A DNA stretch of 64,000 nucleotides from Emticicia aquatilis (GTDB lineage: Bacteria; Bacteroidota; Bacteroidia; Cytophagales; Spirosomataceae): positions 186,001 through 250,000 of the forward strand of contig NZ_BMKK01000001.1 of assembly GCF_014644295.1 (NCBI RefSeq), given 5' to 3'. The position numbers and the translations under genes are program-made. The notes beneath the pieces are model-generated. The model ran no database searches and was not told the DNA's origin. It worked only from the letters and a program-made list of their open reading frames with translations. Position 1 is the first letter of the stretch, and the number at the start of each line of letters is the position of its first letter. Positions 6,723 through 15,800 of this stretch are shown here, in pieces.

Positions 6723-8795
6723 ATGAATCCTGCCGAACGCATAAGCGAGCTAACCGAAAAACTCAATTATTATAACCAACGCTACTATATGGATAGCGTT
6801 TCGGAGATTTCTGACCAAGAGTTTGATATGCTCTTGAAAGAATTAGAATCGCTCGAAAATCAGTACCCTGACCTAAAATTACCCGAATCTCCAACGCATC
6901 GTGTAGGTGGTACTATTACAAAAAACTTTGCGAGTGTCGAGCACCGTTACCCGATGCTTTCGTTGGCAAATACCTACAACGAGCAAGAACTCATCGACTT
7001 TGATGAAAGAGTAAGAAAAGGACTCAACGGCGAAACTTACGAATATATTTGTGAATTAAAGTTTGATGGTATTTCGCTATCAATGACTTACGAAAACGGT
7101 GTTTTTGTGCGTGGTGTAACTCGGGGCGATGGCGTAAGAGGTGATGATATTACGAATAATGTAAAGACAATAAAAACTTTACCCCTCAAAATAAAAACTC
7201 CCCTAGCAGGAGCAACTGGAGCATTCGAGATTCGTGGAGAAGGTTTCCTACCTTATTCATCATTCGAGAAAATGAATGCCGATGCCGAAGCAGCAGGCGA
7301 AGAAAGCTACGCCAACGCTCGAAATGCCGCTTCGGGTAGTTTCAAACTGCAAGATTCGGCCGAAGTAGCTCGTCGTGGACTTGATGCGTACGTATATCAA
7401 TTTCTATCCGATGAGGAAGTCTTTGCAACACATGAAGAAAGCCTAATAGCACTCAAAAACTTGGGTTTCAATGTATCGCAAACTTGGACAAAATGCAGCA
7501 CAATCCAAGAAGTGATTGCTTACATCAACGAATGGGACGAAAAACGTTTTTCATTACCACTCGCCACTGACGGTATCGTAATTAAACTCAACTCGATTGC
7601 TCAAAGAGCCGAATTGGGTTATACCGCTAAAAGTCCACGTTGGGCAATTGCTTATAAATACAAAGCCGAATCGAAACCCGCTATTCTGAAAGCCGTTACC
7701 TATCAAGTGGGTCGCACAGGAGCAATTACGCCCGTGGCCGAACTCGACAATGAAAAACTTAATGGCAAAGGCATACACCTTTCTGGCACAACCGTCAAAC
7801 GTGCTTCGCTCCACAATGCCAACGAAATCGAGCGTTTGGGTTTAAGAATCGGTGATACCGTTTTTGTAGAAAAAGGTGGCGAAATCATTCCGAAAGTAAC
7901 AGCCGTTGATTTATCAAAACGAGATATGTTTAATACTCAAGAAATTGTGTATCCAAGTGCTTGTCCCGAATGTGGCAGTGCATTAACTCGCAAAGAAGGC
8001 GAAGCCAACCACTACTGTACCAATGAAAAAGGTTGTCCACCACAAATTAGAGGTCGAATCGAGCATTTTATTCACCGCAAAGCCATGAATATTGATAGCT
8101 TGGGTGAAGGAAAAATCGAATTGCTTTATGATAAAGGATTGGTGAACGACATCACGGATTTATATGATTTGACCTACGAAAAACTTTTCGGACTCGAAAA
8201 AGTAACCGAAGACGAACTCACAGGTAAAGTCAGAAAAATTGGTTTCAAAGAAAAAACCGTTCAGAATATCTTAGATGGTATCGAAAAGTCGAAGCAAGCA
8301 CCTTTCAAACAAGTGCTTTTTGGTATCGGTATTCGTTATGTAGGTGCTACTGTGGCCGAAAAACTGGCGAGTTTCTTCAAAAATATTGACAATATCAAAA
8401 ACGCCGATTACGAAACGCTTCGCACCGCACCCGAAATTGGCGACAAGATTGCCCAAAGTATTGTTGAATTTTTCCAGAATGAAGATAATTTGGCTTTAAT
8501 CGAAAGGCTTAGAGCAGCAGGTTTACAAATGGCCGCTTTAGATGAAGTTAAAGAAATCGAAGGCGACCAACTGGCAGGAAAAACTTTCCTCTACACGGGT
8601 ACGTTCGCCAATTTTGAGCGTGAAGCCCTCGAACAAAAAATTGAGGCTAATGGAGGAAAAGTGGTGAGTGGAGTTTCAGGAAAATTAGATTTTCTGATTG
8701 TTGGCGAAAAACCAGGTTCATCAAAAATAGAAAAAGCCAAGAAACTCAACGTAACGATGATTTCGGAAGAAGAATTTATGGCAATGCTTGGGTAA
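6723..8795 (+). CDS. ligA: NAD-dependent DNA ligase
   Basis: 690 residues, typical LigA. Seals nicks in replication and repair using NAD+. The Ia domain is at the N-terminus (YYNQRYYMD). The adenylated lysine is K113 in ELKFDG. Later come the OB fold, a four-cysteine zinc finger (CPEC, then C and C in HYCTNEKGC, about residues 418-440), helix-hairpin-helix repeats (IGIRYVGATVAEKLA) and a BRCT domain in the last 80 residues (GKTFLYTGTF). No truncation. Just after the stop begins the GGTTATT tandem repeat. Confidence 0.98.
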   Translation: MNPAERISELTEKLNYYNQRYYMDSVSEISDQEFDMLLKELESLENQYPDLKLPESPTHRVGGTITKNFASVEHRYPMLSLANTYNEQELIDFDERVRKGLNGETYEYICELKFDGISLSMTYENGVFVRGVTRGDGVRGDDITNNVKTIKTLPLKIKTPLAGATGAFEIRGEGFLPYSSFEKMNADAEAAGEESYANARNAASGSFKLQDSAEVARRGLDAYVYQFLSDEEVFATHEESLIALKNLGFNVSQTWTKCSTIQEVIAYINEWDEKRFSLPLATDGIVIKLNSIAQRAELGYTAKSPRWAIAYKYKAESKPAILKAVTYQVGRTGAITPVAELDNEKLNGKGIHLSGTTVKRASLHNANEIERLGLRIGDTVFVEKGGEIIPKVTAVDLSKRDMFNTQEIVYPSACPECGSALTRKEGEANHYCTNEKGCPPQIRGRIEHFIHRKAMNIDSLGEGKIELLYDKGLVNDITDLYDLTYEKLFGLEKVTEDELTGKVRKIGFKEKTVQNILDGIEKSKQAPFKQVLFGIGIRYVGATVAEKLASFFKNIDNIKNADYETLRTAPEIGDKIAQSIVEFFQNEDNLALIERLRAAGLQMAALDEVKEIEGDQLAGKTFLYTGTFANFEREALEQKIEANGGKVVSGVSGKLDFLIVGEKPGSSKIEKAKKLNVTMISEEEFMAMLG

Positions 8796-8806
8796 TTTGG
8801 TAATTT

Positions 8807-8897
8807 GGTTATTGGTTATTGGTTATTGGTTATTGGTTATTGGTTATTGGTTATTGGTTATTGGTTATTGGTTATTGGTTATTGGTTATTGGTTATT
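8807..8897. repeat. Tandem heptamer repeat, 13 x GGTTATT
   Basis: Thirteen exact units in 91 bp, starting 11 bp after the ligA stop. The inverse complement (aataaccaataaccca) occurs about 70 bp further on, so the RNA could form a long hairpin. An open frame across the array only reflects its periodicity. Confidence 0.95.
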
Positions 8898-8988
8898 GGG
8901 AAATTCGTTTTTACGTAAACGAGTTCTCAATACCCAGTTTTATTTAGTAACCAATTTACCAGTAACAAATAACCAATAACCCAATCAC

Positions 8989-9324
8989 TTAATTCTTCAA
9001 CGCCGCACAAAGCCACATTCCAATGGTGCAACAGCCCAAGCCAAGCGATTCACGACCCAATTCGATATTCACGGTTTTCATACCTTGATTCAACAAAACA
9101 CCTTCCCACTCAGGCGGAAATTGATTTATTGCCCACATTAAAAACAATAAACCAATGCCAAAATACATCAATTTATCGCCCTTTCCCTGCAATTTGTAAT
9201 AGCATAAATACGTCGGAATCAGATACACTGGAATCCAAACATAAGGGTCAGGGTCGTTATACTGTACCAATGCAAACACAAAAAACATCACTACAAAAAA
9301 CCAAAGAATTACTTTCTGTATCAT
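8989..9324 (-). CDS. TMEM220 family membrane protein
   Basis: 111 residues with about three or four membrane segments. The start is diagnostic: after the first helix comes QYNDPDPYVWIPVY, the conserved YNDPDP motif of the transmembrane protein 220 family, found in many Bacteroidota and in animals and without an assigned biochemical role. It converges with ligA; the heptamer repeat lies between them. A possible -7 box lies about 40 bp upstream. Confidence 0.85.
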   Translation of the reverse strand: MIQKVILWFFVVMFFVFALVQYNDPDPYVWIPVYLIPTYLCYYKLQGKGDKLMYFGIGLLFLMWAINQFPPEWEGVLLNQGMKTVNIELGRESLGLGCCTIGMWLCAALKN

Positions 9325-9365
9325 ATCTTTAAAAGTATTGGGTTAGGAATATTTATCAAAACAAA

Positions 9366-9373
9366 CAAAATTA
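9366..9373 (-). promoter_or_regulatory. -7 promoter box for the TMEM220 gene
   Basis: The complement reads TAATTTTG (TAnnTTTG), about 42 bp upstream of the ATG. No matching -33 box. Confidence 0.4.
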
Positions 9374-9519
9374 CGACTAACAGATTTTAAAAAATATGAT
9401 ATATCTCCTTAATTTTTTTTAATCCTCTTGCTTTACCCGACAAATAACTGACTATCAAGCTATTAATCCGTTTTTTGAGGCTAAAATCAAAAAAACTATT
9501 AAATTTGCACAAAAAAACG

Positions 9520-9550
9520 TTTGCAGACAGTCAAAAAATTACTACTTTTG
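9520..9550 (+). promoter_or_regulatory. Consensus Bacteroidota promoter of the SRP RNA
   Basis: TTTG (9520-9523), exactly 19 bp, then TACTTTTG (9543-9550): a full match to TTTG-N19-TAnnTTTG. The predicted start at about 9555 coincides with the first base of the RNA stem. Confidence 0.85.
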
Positions 9551-9554
9551 TGTC

Positions 9555-9640
9555 GGCAAATTACCAGCTCCTGCTGAATCCCCCAGGTCTTGACCGAAGC
9601 AAGGGTACTGTGGTTGAGCGGTGAATTTGCCTTTTTTTTT
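9555..9640 (+). ncRNA. ffs: Signal recognition particle RNA (small, 4.5S-like)
   Basis: About 80 nt that fold into one long hairpin: 5' GGCAAATT pairs with AATTTGCC at the 3' end, and GCTC pairs with GAGC further in. The apex carries the conserved SRP helix 8 core, GAATCCCCCAGG on one strand and GAAGCAAGGGTA on the other, which is the Ffh-binding internal loop. A run of T follows the closing stem (terminator). The RNA and Ffh deliver ribosomes making membrane proteins to FtsY. The apical loop is CUUGAC-like rather than the common GGAA. There is no competing ORF, and the promoter is a perfect match. Confidence 0.88.
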
Positions 9641-9717
9641 GACTTTTTTTTAGAAAAACATATTCATGTAGCTTTTTAGTCTAAATAGCCCCAAGACTTG
9701 AAAGCATCAAACAAAAA

Positions 9718-9741
9718 TCCCCCTTTAGGGGTTAGGGGTTT
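9718..9741. repeat. Small palindromic intergenic element (CCCCTTTAGGGG)
   Basis: CCCCCTTTAGGGG followed by a second 'ttagggg' just before the transaldolase start. Related to 'cctcctttaggggcggga' at about 32477 and to the arms of the large element at 57291-57469. Confidence 0.55.
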
Positions 9742-9747
9742 CTCTCC

Positions 9748-10407
9748 ATGAAATTTTTTATTGATACAGCCTCTCTCAAAGAGATTCAAGAAGCACAAGA
9801 CCTCGGTGTTCTCGACGGCGTAACTACCAACCCTTCATTAATGGCGAAAGAAGGTATTGCTGGCAAAAACAACGTTATGCGTCATTATAAAGCAATCTGC
9901 GAGATTGTTGATGGCGATGTAAGTGCCGAAGTTATCTCTACTACTTTTGAAGAAATGATTGCCGAAGGTGAAGAGTTAGCTGAAATCGACGAGCAAATTG
10001 TAGTGAAAGTACCGATGATTAAAGATGGTATCAAAGCTATTAAATATTTTTCAGAAAGAGGTATCAAAACTAACTGTACGTTAGTGTTCTCGGCTGGTCA
10101 AGCTTTGTTAGCGGCTAAAGCTGGTGCTACTTATGTATCTCCGTTCGTTGGTCGTTTAGATGATATTTCAACCGATGGTATGAATCTAATCGAAGATATT
10201 CGTTTGATTTATGACAACTACGGATTTGAAACTCAAATCTTAGCTGCTTCGGTGCGTCACCCAATGCACATCTTACAATGTGCTAAAATCGGTGCTGACG
10301 TAATGACTGGCCCACTTTCGGCTATCATGGCATTATTGAATCACCCATTAACTGACAGCGGCTTGGCTAAATTCTTAGCTGACTACGCTAAAGTGAACGC
10401 AAAATAA
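9748..10407 (+). CDS. Fructose-6-phosphate aldolase / small transaldolase
   Basis: 219 residues, the short transaldolase subfamily (FSA/TalC-like). TNPSL (about 27-31) and the Schiff-base lysine K87 in VVKVPM are present, as is [18 protein letters not shown], typical of the short form. The enzyme either transfers dihydroxyacetone in the pentose phosphate pathway or cleaves fructose 6-phosphate; sequence alone does not decide, and in Bacteroidota the transaldolase role is usual. Preceded by a palindromic element and followed by a reiterated-word spacer, so probably its own unit. Confidence 0.9.
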   Translation: MKFFIDTASLKEIQEAQDLGVLDGVTTNPSLMAKEGIAGKNNVMRHYKAICEIVDGDVSAEVISTTFEEMIAEGEELAEIDEQIVVKVPMIKDGIKAIKYFSERGIKTNCTLVFSAGQALLAAKAGATYVSPFVGRLDDISTDGMNLIEDIRLIYDNYGFETQILAASVRHPMHILQCAKIGADVMTGPLSAIMALLNHPLTDSGLAKFLADYAKVNAK

Positions 10408-10408
10408 A

Positions 10409-10508
10409 ATTAGTTAAGAATTAAGAATGTAGAATTAAGAATTAAGAATTAGAATGGTTTATCTTTTTGGTCAATCATTCCTCATTCTTAATTCTTAATT
10501 CTTAATTA
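10409..10508. repeat. Intergenic inverted spacer of GAATTAA/TTAATTC words
   Basis: 'ttaagaattaagaatgtagaattaagaattaagaatt' on the left arm is mirrored by 'attcttaattcttaattcttaatt' on the right, with about 35 bp of unique sequence between. The same words build the spacer at 27686-27780. Confidence 0.6.
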
Positions 10509-10511
10509 ATT

Positions 10512-11195
10512 ATGGAAAGTTCGGTAATTTCTCTACAAAAGGCTTTTATTTACCAACGAGACCAATTGGTTTTGTCGGACGTAAATTTTAGTATCCAAAA
10601 AGGAGAATTTGTCTATTTAATTGGCCGAACTGGAAGTGGGAAATCTTCGCTTTTACAAACTCTTTACGCCGACCTATGGCTTGAAAAAGGCTCTGGAATA
10701 ATCGGCGGTTTTGAACTTCACGCTCTTAAACGTTCCGAAATACCTTATCTACGTCGAAAAATCGGGATAGTTTTTCAAGATTTCCAATTACTGAGTGATA
10801 GAAATATCGAAAAAAATCTTCATTTCTATTTGAAAGCCATGGGCTGGAAAGATAAAAATGAAATGAATGAGCGAATAGCAGAAGTACTTTCGTTGGTCAA
10901 TCTTCCTCATATTCTCGAAAAAATGCCCCACCAACTTTCGGGTGGTGAGCAACAAAGAGTCGGAATTGCCCGAGCATTACTCAACAAACCCGACATTATT
11001 TTGGCCGATGAGCCAACGGGTAATCTTGACCCAGAAATGTCGGTTGAAATTCTGAAACTTTTCCTCGACATTAACGAAAAATCGAATACTGCCGTACTGA
11101 TGGCAACCCATGATTTCGAGCTTATCGAACGCTTCCCGCACCGTACGCTCTACTGCGACAAAGGCCAAGTTCGTGACCTTGCCGAGAGTATGTAA
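10512..11195 (+). CDS. ftsE: FtsE-type ABC transporter ATP-binding protein
   Basis: 227 residues. Walker A GRTGSGKS (38-45), the Q-loop in GIVFQDFQLL, signature LSGGEQQR, Walker B IILADEPTGNLD and the switch histidine in MATHDFE are all intact. Length, the start of the fold and EPTGNLDPEMS fit FtsE, which with FtsX at the division septum controls peptidoglycan hydrolases. No ftsX is adjacent, so a lipoprotein-export (LolD-like) or other role cannot be excluded. A Hsp70-like gene follows after a pair of REP-like hairpins. Confidence 0.8.
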   Translation: MESSVISLQKAFIYQRDQLVLSDVNFSIQKGEFVYLIGRTGSGKSSLLQTLYADLWLEKGSGIIGGFELHALKRSEIPYLRRKIGIVFQDFQLLSDRNIEKNLHFYLKAMGWKDKNEMNERIAEVLSLVNLPHILEKMPHQLSGGEQQRVGIARALLNKPDIILADEPTGNLDPEMSVEILKLFLDINEKSNTAVLMATHDFELIERFPHRTLYCDKGQVRDLAESM

Positions 11196-11210
11196 TTTTT
11201 TTATCCTCAC

Positions 11211-11260
11211 ACAATTTTCAAATTGTTCTACGTCTTACACAATTGAGAAAATTGTGCTAC
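11211..11260 (+). repeat. Two REP-like hairpins in tandem, each ending in CTAC
   Basis: ACAATTT/AAATTGT stem, T, CTAC (11211-11231), then CACAATT/AATTGTG stem and CTAC (11238-11260), both in the same orientation. Same layout as the elements at 811-875 and 46076-46098 but with different stem sequence. Confidence 0.65.
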
Positions 11261-11276
11261 AATATAATCGTTTTTC

Positions 11277-12554
11277 ATGAGCAAATATATTTACGGAATT
11301 GATTTCGGAACGACAAACTCGGCCCTTGCAATTCTTGACACCGAAACAAATAATTTAGTTAAACTTTTCACGATACCTTCGCTCCTATTTTTCCCCGAGC
11401 CAACAAATCCCAAAGAAATTGTAGCTCCAACGGTTGGGCATGATGCCATTTCGCTCTATGTACAAAGCCGTATGCGTGGGCGATTCATGAAATCTATCAA
11501 GAAGGTTTTGCCAAATAAAAGTTTTATTGATACCCGCATCGGCTCGAAAAGCTACCGTGCCGAAGATTTAGTAGCTTTGATTTTAGTGCATCTAAAGAAA
11601 ATAGCCGATGAATTTGTGGAAGAAAACATCAAAACCGCCGTTATTGGCCGACCAGTAGTTTTTGACGAAAACCCCGAGAAAGATGCTTTAGCCCAAGAAA
11701 GACTCTCAAAAGCGGCACAAATTGCCGGTTTTGAGGAGTTTTATTTCCAAATGGAGCCAATCGGAGCAGCTTTTACTTACGAACGTCAAATCGAAAACCA
11801 ACAACTGGTTTTAGTAGCCGACTTTGGTGGTGGTACATCTGATTTTTCGTTGATGAAACTCAACCCAGAGGCCATCAATCAAGCTGACCGCAAAGCCGAT
11901 ATGCTGGCCCAAGGAGGTATTTATATCGGTGGTGATAGCTTTGATTCTGACATTATGTGGCACAAAGGCACACCACATTTCGGGCGTGGTGTAAAAGAAG
12001 AATTTACGCCTGGTAAACCGATTGATTTGCCACTTTCTTACTTTTATAGCATCTGTTCGTGGGAAAAAATGAACTTCCTCGACTCGCTTCGTATGAAGTT
12101 GAGCATTGCTAAATCTTACCAATATTCGGGCAAAGATTATCGAGTGAAAAACCTACAAACCTTGATTGAACAAAACTTAGGCTATGTTTTATTCAAGCAA
12201 ATCGAAAAAGTAAAAATCGACTTAACAAAGTCTGATGATGCTGTTTTTGAGTTTAACGAAAGCGAAATTGCCATTAACGAGCCTATTTCTATTCAAGCGT
12301 TTTCGGAAGAAATTATTGACAAAAACGTCGAGAAAATCGAACAGTATTTGCAAGAGTTTCTCGATAAAAATCAGATAAAAAACGAAGATATTGATGTGGT
12401 GTTTATGACTGGCGGTACTTCGATGGTACGACCACTCAACCATATTTTTATGAAGCGTTTTGGCTCAGAAAAAATCAAATCGGGCGATAATTTTAATAGT
12501 GTGGCTATGGGCTTGGCGTATAGTTATCGTGTGTTGGCTGAGGCCGTTGCTTAA
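11277..12554 (+). CDS. yegD: YegD-type Hsp70 family protein
   Basis: 425 residues. The N-terminus YGIDFGTTNSALAIL is the Hsp70/actin phosphate-1 loop; ADFGGGTSDFS (about 180-190) is phosphate-2, and VFMTGGTSMVRPL near residue 380 the adenosine motif. It covers the nucleotide-binding domain with a helical insertion but lacks the usual Hsp70 substrate-binding domain, as in YegD. An ATP-dependent, chaperone-like function is inferred; clients are unknown. No DnaJ or GrpE gene is nearby. Confidence 0.85.
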   Translation: MSKYIYGIDFGTTNSALAILDTETNNLVKLFTIPSLLFFPEPTNPKEIVAPTVGHDAISLYVQSRMRGRFMKSIKKVLPNKSFIDTRIGSKSYRAEDLVALILVHLKKIADEFVEENIKTAVIGRPVVFDENPEKDALAQERLSKAAQIAGFEEFYFQMEPIGAAFTYERQIENQQLVLVADFGGGTSDFSLMKLNPEAINQADRKADMLAQGGIYIGGDSFDSDIMWHKGTPHFGRGVKEEFTPGKPIDLPLSYFYSICSWEKMNFLDSLRMKLSIAKSYQYSGKDYRVKNLQTLIEQNLGYVLFKQIEKVKIDLTKSDDAVFEFNESEIAINEPISIQAFSEEIIDKNVEKIEQYLQEFLDKNQIKNEDIDVVFMTGGTSMVRPLNHIFMKRFGSEKIKSGDNFNSVAMGLAYSYRVLAEAVA

Positions 12555-12555
12555 T

Positions 12556-12591
12556 AAAAAAGCGGTCTGCTATCATCCCATCGACCGCTTT
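12556..12591 (-). terminator. Terminator serving the leftward metalloprotease transcript
   Basis: AAAGCGGTC (12559-12567) pairs with GACCGCTTT (12583-12591). On the minus strand the stem is followed by a T-run, so it stops leftward transcripts coming from the 12851-16867 gene. Confidence 0.6.
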
Positions 12592-12699
12592 CCGATTAAA
12601 CGAAAAGAGAATAGATAGATTAAGCCTAAGCCATCTAGTATATAGGGCTTTAATATTAACGCTAGGTATCATAAAACCGAAAAAGTATAACAAAAATAT

Positions 12700-12741
12700 C
12701 GTAGGTACTCAACAAATAGTCGGTATAGTTGAATACCTACG
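12700..12741. repeat. Inverted repeat with GTAG/CTAC ends
   Basis: CGTAGGTACTCAAC (12700-12713) and GTTGAATACCTACG (12728-12741) are 13/14 complementary with a 14-nt loop. A further small palindrome, AGTCCTACGGACT, follows at about 12786. No gene lies in 12555-12850. Confidence 0.6.
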
Positions 12742-12850
12742 GCATTCTAAAAATTAATATCATCAAAATTTCTACCAATATAAAAGTCCTACGGACTAAG
12801 GATTTGGGTCATTTAATTGGGAAATTATCAAATAGCATAACTTTAAAATT

Positions 12851-15800
12851 TTATTCTTTTATCAAAGTTTTACTTTCTATCACGCCCAATTTACTGACCA
12901 TCTGAATGATATACATGCCAGATTCTAAGTCAGAAATCTGCAAATCAATATTATCAGTTGTTATTTTTTGTGATTTTCTGACCTTTCCTCTAAAATCAAC
13001 AATCTGATAAAACACACCCCCTTCAATTTTTTCTTCATTACTTATTATCAAAGAAATATTGTTTTGAGCAGGATTCGGGAAAATTGAAAACTTAGTTCGA
13101 GGCTCAATAGGGAAATTAGGCAAGTATTGAATTTTCTCTTCCTTTATCTCATAATCATTTGAAGTAGCTACAATAGCATTTTTCAATGCCGCCGTTGATA
13201 ATGTGGTAAAGGTAGCCGTAGAACTATAAACAGAGCAATTTGCCTTTATTTGCCAATTATATGTAGTGTTCTTTGTCAAACCAGTTAAGCTGTACGCATT
13301 AGCCGATACAGTTGCTACGGTTGTCCATGTCGAAGTAGTTGATTTCTTATATTGAATTGTATAACTGGCGGCTCCACTCACCAAATTCCACGCTATTGTA
13401 GCAGAAGTCCCCGCAACGTTGCTACTCGTCAAGCCAGTTGGGGCTGTGCAAGTAGTAGTAGTAAAACTCACAGCCGCTGAATATGCTGAGCAGTTGGCTT
13501 TTACTTGCCAATTATAAGTTGTTCCAGCAATTAGTGCAGTTAAATTGTAATTAGTTGTTGAAACTGTTGCGGCAGTTGACCATGTTGTAGCAGATGAAGT
13601 CTTATATTGAACTGTATAACTCGTGGCTCCGCTTACTGAATTCCAAACTAAAGTAGCAGATGAACTGGTAATATTGGTAGTTGATAAGCCACTTGGAGCT
13701 GTACAAGAAGCTGTTGGCGTCGCAAAACTGGCCGTTGTCGAATAGGCTGAACAGTTGGCCTTCACTTGCCAATTATAAGTTGTTCCAGCAATCAGTGCAG
13801 TCAAATTATAATTAGTTGTTGAAACTGTTGCGGCAGTTGACCATGTTGTAGCAGATGAAGTCTTATATTGAATTGTATAACTCGTGGCTCCACTTACCGA
13901 ATTCCAAACTAAAGTAACCGATGTACTCGCAATATTAGTACTCGACAAACCAAATGGAGCCGTGCAAGATGCCGCAAGCGTAGTGAAACTGGCAGTTGCC
14001 GAATAGGCTGAACAGTTCGCTTTTACTTGCCAATTATAGGCCGTACTTGCTACCAAACCCGATAAAGCATAAGTTGTGGTTGAAACTGTACCAGCAGTTA
14101 TCCATGTCGTGGCTGATGAGGTTTTATACTGAATTGTATAACTGGTAGCTCCGCTTACGGCTCCCCATGATACACTCGCTGTCGTACTCGCAATTGCACT
14201 ACTCGATAAACTCACTGGTGCTGCACACGTAGAGGCAAGCGTACTGAAACTGGCAGTTGCCGAATAAGATGAACAGTTTGCCTTCACTTGCCAATTATAA
14301 GCCGTACTCGCTACCAAACCCGATAAAGCATAAGTTGTGGTTGAAACTGTACCAGCAGTTGTCCATGTCGTGGCTGATGAGGTTTTGTATTGAATTGTAT
14401 AACTGGTAGCTCCGCTTACCGCTCCCCATGATACACTCGCTGTCGTACTCGCAATTGCACTACTCGATAAACTCACTGGTGCTGCACAGGTGGACGCAAG
14501 AGTAGTGAAACTGGCGGTTACTGAATAAGCTGAGCAGTTGGCCTTCACTTGCCAATTATAAGCCGTACTCGCTACCAAACCCGATAAAGCATAAGTTGTG
14601 GTTGAGACTGTGCCAGCAGTTGTCCATGTCGTGGCTGATGAGGTTTTGTATTGAACTGTATAGCTCGTTGCTCCACTTACTGCTCCCCATGATACACTCG
14701 CTGTCGTACTCGCAATAGAACTACTCGCTAAACTCACTGGTGCTGCACAGGTGGACGCAAGAGTAGTGAAACTGGCGGTTGCTGAATAAGCTGAGCAGTT
14801 GGCCTTCACTTGCCAGTTGTAAGATGTATTCGCTACCAAACCCGATAGAGCATAAGTCGTGGTTGAGACTGTACCAGCAGTTATCCATGTCGTAGCAGAC
14901 GAGGTTTTATACTGAACCGTATAGCTCGTTGCTCCGCTTACCGTTCCCCATGATACACTCGCTGTCGTACTCGCAATAGAACTACTCGCTAAACTCACTG
15001 GTGCTGCACAAGTGGCCGCAAGCGTACTGAAATTGGCGGTTGCCGAATAAGCTGAACAGTTAGCTTTCACTTGCCAGTTGTAAGCCGTACTCGCTACCAA
15101 ACCCGATAAGGTATAAGTTGTGGTTGAAACTGTGCCAGCGACTGTCCATGTAGTGGCAGATGAGGTTTTGTATTGAACTGTATAGTTCGTTGCTCCGCTT
15201 ACTGCTCCCCATGATAAATTAGCAGTCGTACTTGAGATGCTACTACTGGTTAAGCTGATAGGTGCTGCACAAGAAGCAGTGCCTGTTGTTACGAAAGTGC
15301 TTGTTGTTGAATACCCCGAACAATCGCATTTAACTCTCCAGTCATAACTTGTTCCTGCCAAAAGCCCGCTCAGATTAGCCGCTGTAGTTGTAAAACTACC
15401 CAAAGTTGTCCAAGTAGCTGAACTCGTTGGTTTATAGTCAACGGAATAGGCAAGGCCATTCGGCACTGCATTCCATGATAAAGTGGCAGTATTATTAGTG
15501 ATATTCGTTGTTTGTTGTCCAGTTGGAGCAGAAGTTGTACTTGCAGAAGTGGCCAAACAAGTTGCATTTGTTACACCTGCTCGAATAGCATTACCAGGTA
15601 AAGTACCAAATCCGTTGGCAAAGTTGATTCCAGTAGTTGTTAAATGGCAGTAACTCATGATAGTACCTCCATTTGTTGGTGCTGGCCCAACAGTCGTACA
15701 GCCACCTTCGGGAGCGGCACAATTATCAATTGGCCCAGTTGTACCATCGGGTTTTACCCAACCACACCATTGAGTATGATTCGAGCCTAAGTTATGCCCT

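Noticed and set aside
8788-8979. 63-codon frame across the GGTTATT array
   Set aside because: Its sequence is a periodic translation of the heptamer (VIGYWLL repeats) and carries no independent signal of coding.
13190-15530. CRISPR-like regular repeats
   Set aside because: The ~258-bp units are in-frame FnIII domains with no spacers of unique sequence.
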